DNA of 64,000 bases from Pseudomonas sp. GM79 (GTDB lineage: Bacteria > Pseudomonadota > Gammaproteobacteria > Pseudomonadales > Pseudomonadaceae). Every line of letters starts with the position of its first letter. Positions within the stretch are counted from its first letter, which is position 1. The DNA lies in NCBI RefSeq assembly GCF_000282495.1, contig NZ_AKJE01000032.1:1-64000 (forward strand), given 5' to 3'. The notes beneath the pieces are model-generated. The model saw only the letters and a program-made list of their open reading frames with translations. It was not told the origin of the DNA and did no database searches. Position numbers and translations under genes: made by a program. This document shows positions 1 through 7,643 of the stretch, piece by piece.

Positions 1-17
1 GCTCCCTCGCCACAGGT
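1..17. repeat. Partial REP element at the window edge
   Basis: The first 17 bases read gctccctcgccacaggt. They match the 3' arm of the REP doublets at 10674-10763 and 31399-31529 (gagcaagctccctcgccaca). The other arm would lie outside the window. Confidence 0.6.
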
Positions 18-46
18 TTCTCTGACTTAAAAGGCACCCGCTATGT

Positions 47-421
47 TTAGTGAGTTGCAGAAATACTGTTATCGCAGGAGAAGGACTGCCCTCCTTGCCG
101 TATCAGTCGCTCCTGCATCCGCTGGCAACGCTCCCGTTCCTGCTGCATCGAACGATCGATGCTGATATTGCCGGTCTGCTCCGGTGGTTTGCCGTCGCCC
201 AGGCGCACAGTCACCCAGGGCTGTTCCGGCTGGAGCTGAAAGCGGCTTTTTTCTTCGACGGGCGTGGTGGGTTTGGTGGTTTGGATCGCGGCCGGTTTCG
301 GCAGTTGATCAGAGGTGACCCCGTAACGGGTCAGAATCGAGCTTTGAGGCAGTTCTGCGGCGGCGGTTGCCGATAACAAGGCCAGCGCCAGACCGAAGGT
401 GTACCTCTTGCTGTTACTCAC
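47..421 (-). CDS. Hypothetical secreted protein, 124 aa
   Basis: A short protein with a clear signal peptide: a positively charged start (SNSKR), a hydrophobic stretch (FGLALALLSA), and a probable cleavage after AAA or AAAE. The mature part is proline- and glutamine-rich and ends in a polar segment with two cysteines (ERCQRM and FSCDN), which could form a disulfide in the periplasm. I chose the GTG start at 421 because an AGGAGA Shine-Dalgarno sits nine bases upstream; the ATG at 469 has no such site. No family was recognised and no function is proposed. It lies downstream of the lipase gene on the same strand, separated by a REP doublet, so it is probably not in the lipase operon. Confidence 0.6.
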   Translation of the reverse strand: MSNSKRYTFGLALALLSATAAAELPQSSILTRYGVTSDQLPKPAAIQTTKPTTPVEEKSRFQLQPEQPWVTVRLGDGKPPEQTGNISIDRSMQQERERCQRMQERLIRQGGQSFSCDNSISATH

Positions 422-583
422 GTTGCAAAATCTCCTGTACTCAATGGCGGCATGCAGCACCGGCGTCATAGGGATAACGCGTGGATGGGCTGATGGTTTA
501 GTGCCAGATTCCTGTTGGTGCAGGTATTGGAGTCAAAGGGTGGCCGGTGAGTCACGGGGGCAGGCAGGTTTACCGCGTTATCG

Positions 584-685
584 TTCTTCGCGAGCAAGCC
601 CGCTCCCACATTCGATCTTCAGTGAACACCCAATATGGGTACGCCTGCGATCGAAATGTGGGAGCGGGCTTGCTCGCGAAGAGGC
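584..685. repeat. REP doublet (REPIN), family A
   Basis: Two nearly perfect inverted arms of about 30 bases. The left arm contains cgcgagcaagcccgctccca, and its reverse complement lies at the right end. About 40 bases separate them. The transcript would fold into a long hairpin. It fills most of the gap between the hypothetical gene and the lipase gene, and the same arms recur at 7512, 24926 and 61527. Confidence 0.85.
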
Positions 686-707
686 CCTTACCGGCGCCGC
701 ATCACCC

Positions 708-2561
708 TCAGGCGATCACAATCGCGCTACCGGACAAACTGTCCAGCCCGACACCCACCAGGGTCACCGAATCACTGCCAAATGTGAGCAACGTATCCTG
801 CCCCACCGCCGTGGCATGGGCCCGGTAGTCATCGTTCGGCGCAACGCCCTGAACCCCGAGGAACACCAGTTTGTCGTTGGCTTGATAGCCCATCACCCGA
901 TCCTGACCAAACGCGCCGCTGAACAGGAACGTGTCGACCCCGCCGCCTGATACCAGCAGGTCGTCACCCGCCCCGCCGACAAACACATCGTTGCCGGTGC
1001 CGCCGATCAAATGATCGTTGCCATCGAAGCCAAACATCCAGTCGCCGGTTGCGTGCGCATTGAGGGTGTCGGCGCCGGTCGTGCCCTTCACGCTTGAGGC
1101 GTACTGGGTCAGGTTGCTGCCGGTCACAAGGCCATTGGCGGTGACGCTGTGGGTCACGTCATCCTTGAACACCCCCCAGAGAAAACCCGGCTCCTTGGTG
1201 ACGATGCTGCCGATGTCGCGAGTGATGCTGATGCCGCCATTGGCGTCGCGCACGTACAGGTTGCCGGCACCGTCATTGGCGAAGACGAAGTTTTTCACCG
1301 ACTGCTGCAGGTCCAGCACGTTGCTGCCCTTGCCGCCCAACAGGATGTTGTAGCCACCACCATCGCGGAAGGTGTCGTTACCGTCGCGGCCTTCCAGGTA
1401 GTCGTTGCCCTTGCCGCCCTGGATCAGGTCATTGCCGTCGCTGCCGATGATGAAGGTGCTGCCTTTGTGGGTTTCGGCGTTGCGGTTCAAGTCCTGGACC
1501 CAGGTGTTGCTGCGCGCCGGGTCCGAGAGGTTGGCGACGATGATGGTCGAATCCTTGCTGGTCAGGTCGTAGAACTGCGACTCCAGCACGCGGGTCATGC
1601 CGTCGCCGTAACCGGTGGGCAAGTGGGAAATCCAGGTGGGAATATTGAGGATCGAATACGGCAGCACGTTCCACGCCGTCGAGGCGTAGTGGTCGTTGAA
1701 GCTGACGATGTTATCGGACGTCGAATCCTTGGCGGCATCGTGCACGCCTACCGAGGCCAGGTTGAACGACGAGCCATCGAGGGCGCGGAACACCGGGTCG
1801 TTTTCATAACCGATGTTCAGCACTTTGTCGCTGCTGCTTTGGGTCGGTGAGGCGTAGGCGATGTAGTTGGAATCCTGGTAAAAACCGGACCACTTATCGC
1901 TGCTCAAGTCCGCCAGGCTATTGACCGCCAACCCGCCGAGGCTGTGGCCGCTGACCAGTACGTCCTTGCCCGAAAGCCCATTGGCCTGGGCAAATGCTGC
2001 AACGTCACTGAGCAGATTGCCGAAGGCTTCACCTACGTAGTTTTTCGCATAATCCTTTGGCCCTAGCGCTGCCATCAGGTCGTTGATCACATCACCGATG
2101 GAGTCGCCGATCTGGATTTCCCGCGGGCCACTGGTGCCGCGAAAAGCGATGCCGATTTCGGTGAGATAACCCTCGGCGTCGTACTTGCCGAGGATCTCGA
2201 CTTGGGCGCTGGTGTAACCGGCCTTCTCGCCGAAGAAGGTTCCGCGAACGTCGGTCTTGCCGTCATAGCCCAATTGCGCGGCGGTGATCGGTGTCCAGCC
2301 GGCTTTTTGCACAGTCTCGAGCGCGGCCTTTTCCGAATCGGGGTTCCAGGGAATGCCGGGAATGACGCCCTGGGAATCGGTGCCGCCGATCAGCGCGGTC
2401 ACCAGAGTTGCCGGCAAGCCCAGGCCGAAGCCGTTTTGCTGGTAACCGGTGGCGAAACCGTTGTCGAGGTTGTGATAGGAATACAGCGTGATCGCCATGG
2501 CGTCGCTGAACAACGCCTTGGAGTCTTCTGTGCCGAAGTTCTTGTAGTCATACACACCCAT
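708..2561 (-). CDS. pueA: Secreted RTX triacylglycerol lipase / polyurethanase, PueA-type, 617 aa
   Basis: An extracellular lipase that hydrolyses triglycerides and polyester-type substrates. The nucleophile elbow GHSLGG places Ser207, with Asp255 (GYENDPVF) and His313. These are the positions known for the Pseudomonas sp. MIS38 617-residue lipase of subfamily I.3. Glycine-rich RTX calcium-binding repeats lie at about 373-411 (GGKGNDYLEGRDGND) and 511-538. The C-terminus is a hydrophobic uncleaved type I secretion signal, and there is no N-terminal signal peptide. The ATG at 2561 follows an AGAGAGAGG Shine-Dalgarno; a longer reading to 2621 adds 20 unconserved residues. It is the last gene of the apr island, so AprDEF is the likely exporter. 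Confidence 0.93.
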   Translation of the reverse strand: MGVYDYKNFGTEDSKALFSDAMAITLYSYHNLDNGFATGYQQNGFGLGLPATLVTALIGGTDSQGVIPGIPWNPDSEKAALETVQKAGWTPITAAQLGYDGKTDVRGTFFGEKAGYTSAQVEILGKYDAEGYLTEIGIAFRGTSGPREIQIGDSIGDVINDLMAALGPKDYAKNYVGEAFGNLLSDVAAFAQANGLSGKDVLVSGHSLGGLAVNSLADLSSDKWSGFYQDSNYIAYASPTQSSSDKVLNIGYENDPVFRALDGSSFNLASVGVHDAAKDSTSDNIVSFNDHYASTAWNVLPYSILNIPTWISHLPTGYGDGMTRVLESQFYDLTSKDSTIIVANLSDPARSNTWVQDLNRNAETHKGSTFIIGSDGNDLIQGGKGNDYLEGRDGNDTFRDGGGYNILLGGKGSNVLDLQQSVKNFVFANDGAGNLYVRDANGGISITRDIGSIVTKEPGFLWGVFKDDVTHSVTANGLVTGSNLTQYASSVKGTTGADTLNAHATGDWMFGFDGNDHLIGGTGNDVFVGGAGDDLLVSGGGVDTFLFSGAFGQDRVMGYQANDKLVFLGVQGVAPNDDYRAHATAVGQDTLLTFGSDSVTLVGVGLDSLSGSAIVIA

Positions 2562-2658
2562 TGGTATTGCCTCTCTCTTTGTTGGAATTGTCAGAGATAG
2601 CTCACAGCCAGGACGCCTCAATCACGAGGCGCCCCGGAGCCTTTAGTGCATGCAGCTT

Positions 2659-4359
2659 TTACGCAAACGTAATTCCCGAAGCCGAGAGATTATCCAGACC
2701 TACGCCCACCAGCGTTACGGCGTAATCGCCAATCTTGAGCACAGTGTCGTTGCCGGCCTGGGTCGCGTGCTGGGTGTAGTCATACCCCTGCCCCGCGCCC
2801 TGGACGCCCATGAACACCAGTTTGTCGCTGCCCTGATACCCATTGATCGCATCGAAGCCGAAGGCCCCGCTGAACAGGAAGGTGTTGTTGCCGCCCCCCG
2901 AGGCCTGCATCACGTCATTGCCCGCGCCACCGACGAAGGTCACGTGGCTCTTGTCGCTGCGCAGCAGATCGTCGCCGGCGTGGCCGAACAGCCAGTCACC
3001 GTCGACGCTGGCCACCAGCGTGTTGCCGTAGGCATCACCGTTGAGCGAGTGGTTGTAATGGGTCAGTTCCGTGCCGTTGAGCAAACCGTTGGCGGTGACG
3101 TTGTAGGTCACCTCCTTGCTGCCCGACCACGAGCCCGATTCCTTGCTCACCAGCGCGCCGATGTCGCGGGTCATGCTGATGCCGCCGTAGGCATCGCGCA
3201 CGTACAGCGTGCCGTCGCCGTCATTGGCAAAGCTGAAGTTCTGCAACGGCTTCTGCAGCTCGAAGGTGTTGCTGCCCTTGCCACCCAGCAGCAGGTTGTA
3301 GCCACCGTCATCTCGGAACCGGTCGTTCCCGTCACGGCCTTCGATGAAGTCATTGCCCGCGCCGCCCTTGAGCCAGTCATTGCTGTCGGTGCCAATGATG
3401 AAGGTGCTGCCGGTGTGCGGCTCGCCGCTGCGGCCCAGGTCTTCGACCCAGGTACTGCCTCGGGACGATTCCGACAGGTTGGACACGATCAGCGTCGAGT
3501 CCTTGTCGGTGAGGTCGTAGAAGCGCGAGTCGATCACCCGGTTCAAACCGTCGGCATAGCCCAACGAGCCGTGGGCCGACCAGTTCAGCGGATTGAGGAT
3601 GCTGAACGGCACCAGGTTCTGCGCGGTGGAAGCGTACTGGTCATTGAAGTTGACGATGTTGTTGGTCGCCGACTCCTGATGACCGTCGTGCTTGCCCAGC
3701 GAGCCACTGCTGAAGGTGGTGCCGTCGAGCACTCTAAACACCGGGTCATTCTCGTAGCCGATGTTCAGCACGTTGTTGCCGGTGGCGCTTTGGGTCGGCG
3801 AGGCGAAGGCGATGTAGTTGGCGTCCTTGAAAAAACCGCCCCAGTTATTGCCGCTCAACTCCGCCAGGCTGTTAACCCCCAATCCACCGAGGCTATGCCC
3901 GCTGACCAGCACGTCCTTGGCACTCAAGCCATGGGCGATGGCGAACGCGGCGACGCTTTTCAGCAAAGTATCGAAGGCGTTTTTCGCGTAGTTCGTCGCG
4001 TAATCCACCGGGCCGACCGCGGCCAGCAAATTGTTTTTCATGTCGCCGAAGGTATCGCTGTAGCCCAGGACACCGGTGCCACGAAAAGCGATTCCGATGC
4101 CGATCAGCTTGCCTGCCTCGTCGTATTTACCGAGCACTTCGGCTTCGGCGCTGGTGAAGCCGTCCTTCTCGCCATAGAAGGTGCCTTGAGCCCCGACGTT
4201 GCCCTGATAGCCCAACGCTGTGGCGTCAATCGGCGCCCAAGCGGTCGCCGGCAATGGCTGACCGGTGGGCGTGTACGCGTAGAGCGTCAGCGCGATCGCG
4301 TCGGAGTACAACGCTTTGCCGGCCTCACTGCCGGCATTTTTGTAATCAAACAGTCCCAT
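2659..4359 (-). CDS. pueB: Secreted RTX lipase / polyurethanase, PueB-type, 566 aa
   Basis: A second subfamily I.3 lipase, paralogous to the downstream 617-residue enzyme and lacking about 50 residues in the N-terminal region. The triad is Ser156 (GHSLGG), Asp205 (GYENDPVF) and His263. RTX repeats include GGAGNDFIEGRDGND and GHAGDDLL. The length agrees with P. chlororaphis PueB (about 565 residues), whose gene lies beside pueA. There is no Sec signal peptide, and the C-terminus is hydrophobic as expected for type I export. An AAGGAAG Shine-Dalgarno precedes the ATG. The autotransporter gene upstream ends 23 bases away, so the two are probably co-transcribed. A Rsm-type control of this start is possible but the match is imperfect. 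Confidence 0.92.
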   Translation of the reverse strand: MGLFDYKNAGSEAGKALYSDAIALTLYAYTPTGQPLPATAWAPIDATALGYQGNVGAQGTFYGEKDGFTSAEAEVLGKYDEAGKLIGIGIAFRGTGVLGYSDTFGDMKNNLLAAVGPVDYATNYAKNAFDTLLKSVAAFAIAHGLSAKDVLVSGHSLGGLGVNSLAELSGNNWGGFFKDANYIAFASPTQSATGNNVLNIGYENDPVFRVLDGTTFSSGSLGKHDGHQESATNNIVNFNDQYASTAQNLVPFSILNPLNWSAHGSLGYADGLNRVIDSRFYDLTDKDSTLIVSNLSESSRGSTWVEDLGRSGEPHTGSTFIIGTDSNDWLKGGAGNDFIEGRDGNDRFRDDGGYNLLLGGKGSNTFELQKPLQNFSFANDGDGTLYVRDAYGGISMTRDIGALVSKESGSWSGSKEVTYNVTANGLLNGTELTHYNHSLNGDAYGNTLVASVDGDWLFGHAGDDLLRSDKSHVTFVGGAGNDVMQASGGGNNTFLFSGAFGFDAINGYQGSDKLVFMGVQGAGQGYDYTQHATQAGNDTVLKIGDYAVTLVGVGLDNLSASGITFA

Positions 4360-4382
4360 GTGCTTGCTTCCTTTGCGTCAAA

Positions 4383-7300
4383 TCAGAACTGCCAGTCCAG
4401 GGTCAGGCCCACACCGTGGTCTTTTTCCCGGGAGCCGAGCAGCCCGTTGTAATCCAGGTTCAAACGGGTATCGCGGCCCAGCGCCAATCCGGCACGGGCA
4501 CCGACCACCGCGGCATTGCGGTCCATGGACACGCTTTGCACGCTGAACGCGGTGTTGCCATTGACGAAGGCCAAGTGGTCTTCGGAACGGGTGTTGCTCA
4601 GGTTGTGCTGCCAGCCGAGCGTGCCGGACAGTTCCAGCTGTTGCTGGTCGGACAGCGCAATGGCTTTGCTCGCCCGAAAGCCAAGGGTCGAAAGCACCAC
4701 GTCGCGGTTGTTTTCCCCGCCCTTGAGTGCAGCGGCGTCACCTTTTTCGCTGAAACTTTCAGTGTTCAAGTGCACGTAAGCCAAGTTAACGAATGGCTCC
4801 AGAGCGATCGGTTGCAGGTCCAGGCGATACGCCGCTTCGGTGAACAGTTGCGCGGAGGTCGCATCGCGTTTGGATTTCTGCTTGCCGCGGACACCGTTAA
4901 ATTGCAGGTCACGTTTGACGTCGATGCGATGCCAGCTGTAGGCGCCACCGACGCTCAGGCGCAACGCGTCGATTTCATGGCCCAGGTACGCACCCAAGTG
5001 GTAGCTGTCGACCGAGGCCGACGAGTGCGTGCCATCGCCCATGCTCAACGAGCTGTCGCTATAACCGGTGACGAAACCCAGTCGGGTATCTTCAGTGATC
5101 AAGCCATCGACACCGGCCAGCAGCCCGCCAATGGAGCTGTTGGAACTGGCGTTATCATGCCCGCCATCGCTCTTGCCCCAGGCGCCGAGCACTTTGAGCC
5201 AGGCGTTGCTGCGGTCATCGGTGGGTGCCCCGGCGTCGAACAAATCGTGCTCACGCAGACGCTCGCCAACCGCATCGCGCAGATAGCGGCTGTCGTTAAT
5301 CAGCAGCGTGCCGATTGCCGGATGAATCTCACCAGAGAGTTGCTGGAACGCTTGTTGCGCGACAGCGGCGGTCGGCGACAACAGCAGGGTTTCGTAGAGC
5401 GGATTGCCTGCGCCCAACTGCTCGGCGGCAGCGGCCACGGCGCGTTGGTTCGGGGTTTGGCCAACGCTGGTGAAGGAGGTCGCGTTGCGCACCACCGCCA
5501 ATTGAATGCCGCCAGCGGAGTAGTCGAGGGTGCCGCCGAGGAACAGGTAGTCCGGCACCACCGCACCGAAGCGCCCTTCGATTCCGCCGGCCGCTTGCAG
5601 GATGTTGTACTGATTGCCGAGCAGGGATTTCGCTTCGCTGGTGGTCAGCAATGTCGGGCTGTTTTCCAGAGACAGGCTAACCGTTGCGCCTTCGATCACA
5701 GCCTTGCCGTCGGCAATGATCTGGTCGCTGCTGGTGGGCGACAGCTCTACGGCGTAGGTCGAGCCAGGCTCGAAAGTCACGTCGCCCGCCACCTGCAAGG
5801 TGCCGATGGAGTTGCCGGGGGCCACGGTACCGCCGCTTTTCGCGGTCAGCGCCGCGATGCTGCCGTTACCGCCGAGGATCCCGCTGTCATTGACGGTGAC
5901 GGCCGACAGCAGCGAACCGTTGATGGCCAATCGGCCCTGATTGACCAGGGTCGGGCCGGCGTAGGTATTGGCGCCGGTCAGCACCAGTGTGCCGATGCCC
6001 TGCTTGGTCAGGCCGCCATGGCCGGAAATGTCGTTGCGCCAGACATCGAGCCCGCAATGCACGTCATTGCACACACGCTCGGTGGGTTTGCCGGCGTCGA
6101 TGATCGCGCCGATACCCGGCAAGTCCGCGACAAACTGGCTGGAGCCGTAGGCGCCGTCGATGCGGAATTCTTCGGGAATGTCCTGCTCGGTCACGAACAT
6201 CGCCGGGCCATCGATGCCTTTGCGCAGGTTGATCATGCCCCAGCCGTACAGCGAGTCGACGCCGGGTGCGCCGAGGTCGGTGGCAGTGGTGCGCAGTACG
6301 CTGGCGACTTGCGCGCCAGTCATGTACGGGAAGCGTTCCATCAATACCGCCACCGCGCCTGCAACGTGCGGCGCCGCCATGGAGGTGCCGTTGTAATTGG
6401 CGTAGCCGGTGGTCAGGTCATTGGCATTGGTGCCGCTAATAATCGAGCTGTAGATGCGGCTGCCCGGTGCCGACACGCAGAAGCTCGCGGTGTAGCCGCA
6501 ACGCGACGAGAAGGTGCTGATGTTGTAAGGATCGGGGCTGCTGGTGTCCGGATTCCTCTGCAACGCGGCGACGGTCATCCAGTTCGGCGCGATCTCCGGG
6601 ACGAAGTAGCCGAGGCCGGCGATGGCGTCCGGGTTGTTGAGGTTGTAGTCGTTGCCGGCGGCGAAGATCGTCACGATGCCGCTGCGGGCCGCCGCGATGG
6701 CGCCGTCGTAGGCACCGCCGGGTTTGGTCCCGAGCAAGGTCTGGATCTCGTTGAACTGCAGTTGCGCGTCCTGCACGGTGAAGTGCGGGTACGCCGGATC
6801 CCGACCACCCAGGTCGAAGCGATCAGTGATGCCGATGCCCCAGCTGTTGTTGATGATCCGCGCACCGCTGGCGATCAGGGCATCCCAACCGGCCTTGTAC
6901 ACCGCGCCGTCGTTGCCGCGAATGATCCCGTCTTCCGGGCCCGGGTCACCGTTGTCGGCGCTGATGATTTGCGCACCAAAGGCGACGCCGTGCATCGGAC
7001 CGCCATCGCGACTGCCCGCGGCGATCCCGCCAACGTGAGTGCCATGGGCACCGAGTTTGCCGTTGGAGCCCACCGAGGGCGAACCGTCATACAAAAAGGC
7101 ATCCCCGGCTTTGACCGGAATGTACGGGTCGGTGTATTCGCGGATGCCACTGGTGACCAGGGTTATCACCTTATTGGCCCCGGAAAACTCCGGGTGCAAG
7201 GCGTAAACCGGCTGATCGAAAATCCCCAGCTTCACGCCTTTGCCGGTGTAACCGGCGGCATAGGCCTCCTGAGCGTTGATCGCCCCCAGCCCCCAATCGG

Positions 7301-7430
7301 CGTTGAACTCGGTGCTGCGCCAGCTATCGGGATCGCCTGTCCTGCCGTTTTCCACGTAGGGCGCCGCGTGTGCGGTGCCCAGGGTGGCCAATGCGCAGAG
7401 CAAGGCAAGGTTGTTGTACTTGTTATTCAT
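4383..7430 (-). CDS. Autotransporter subtilisin-type serine protease, 1015 aa
   Basis: A type Va secreted or surface-displayed protease. The signal peptide covers about residues 1-22 (LLCALATLGTAHA). The S8 peptidase domain follows with Asp72 (GIFDQPV), His129 (GAHGTHVGG) and Ser350 (NGTSMAAPH). A passenger-associated repeat lies near residue 490 (GTLVLTGANTYAGP), and the last roughly 270 residues form the beta-barrel, ending in the aromatic TLDWQF. It belongs to the same family as P. aeruginosa EprS and Serratia Ssp. It sits between the type I secretion genes and the lipases, as in other P. fluorescens apr-lip islands. Its translocator half is very close to that of the neighbouring paralog, while the protease half differs. 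The SD region (CTAAGGACGGT) resembles an Rsm site with one mismatch. Confidence 0.92.
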   Translation of the reverse strand: MNNKYNNLALLCALATLGTAHAAPYVENGRTGDPDSWRSTEFNADWGLGAINAQEAYAAGYTGKGVKLGIFDQPVYALHPEFSGANKVITLVTSGIREYTDPYIPVKAGDAFLYDGSPSVGSNGKLGAHGTHVGGIAAGSRDGGPMHGVAFGAQIISADNGDPGPEDGIIRGNDGAVYKAGWDALIASGARIINNSWGIGITDRFDLGGRDPAYPHFTVQDAQLQFNEIQTLLGTKPGGAYDGAIAAARSGIVTIFAAGNDYNLNNPDAIAGLGYFVPEIAPNWMTVAALQRNPDTSSPDPYNISTFSSRCGYTASFCVSAPGSRIYSSIISGTNANDLTTGYANYNGTSMAAPHVAGAVAVLMERFPYMTGAQVASVLRTTATDLGAPGVDSLYGWGMINLRKGIDGPAMFVTEQDIPEEFRIDGAYGSSQFVADLPGIGAIIDAGKPTERVCNDVHCGLDVWRNDISGHGGLTKQGIGTLVLTGANTYAGPTLVNQGRLAINGSLLSAVTVNDSGILGGNGSIAALTAKSGGTVAPGNSIGTLQVAGDVTFEPGSTYAVELSPTSSDQIIADGKAVIEGATVSLSLENSPTLLTTSEAKSLLGNQYNILQAAGGIEGRFGAVVPDYLFLGGTLDYSAGGIQLAVVRNATSFTSVGQTPNQRAVAAAAEQLGAGNPLYETLLLSPTAAVAQQAFQQLSGEIHPAIGTLLINDSRYLRDAVGERLREHDLFDAGAPTDDRSNAWLKVLGAWGKSDGGHDNASSNSSIGGLLAGVDGLITEDTRLGFVTGYSDSSLSMGDGTHSSASVDSYHLGAYLGHEIDALRLSVGGAYSWHRIDVKRDLQFNGVRGKQKSKRDATSAQLFTEAAYRLDLQPIALEPFVNLAYVHLNTESFSEKGDAAALKGGENNRDVVLSTLGFRASKAIALSDQQQLELSGTLGWQHNLSNTRSEDHLAFVNGNTAFSVQSVSMDRNAAVVGARAGLALGRDTRLNLDYNGLLGSREKDHGVGLTLDWQF

Positions 7431-7511
7431 CGAACTACCGTCCTTAGTTGTGTTGCCAAAATCCTTGTGGCCAGGGGCCTACCCAATGCCTGTCAGTCAA
7501 GGCACAGAACC

Positions 7512-7602
7512 TGTGGGAGCGGGCTTGCTCGCGAAAGCGGTGTGTCAGACGACATCAATGTTGGCTGTGCCGACGTCTTCGCGAGCAAGCCCGCTCCCAC
7601 AT
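7512..7602. repeat. REP doublet (REPIN), family A
   Basis: Inverted arms tgtgggagcgggcttgctcg and its reverse complement, with about 45 bases between. It lies in the gap between the two autotransporter genes and could attenuate or stabilise the transcript there. Confidence 0.85.
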
Positions 7603-7643
7603 GGATTGCGCCAAGCCCCTCGCCACAACCGGTGTTTACCGGA

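Noticed and set aside
584..685. Inverted repeats considered as a CRISPR-like array
   Set aside because: The units are paired inverted arms scattered singly through the window, not regularly spaced direct repeats, and no cas gene is present.
2650..4452. A 600-codon open frame on the plus strand
   Set aside because: Antisense shadow of the PueB-type lipase gene, no Shine-Dalgarno and no family features.
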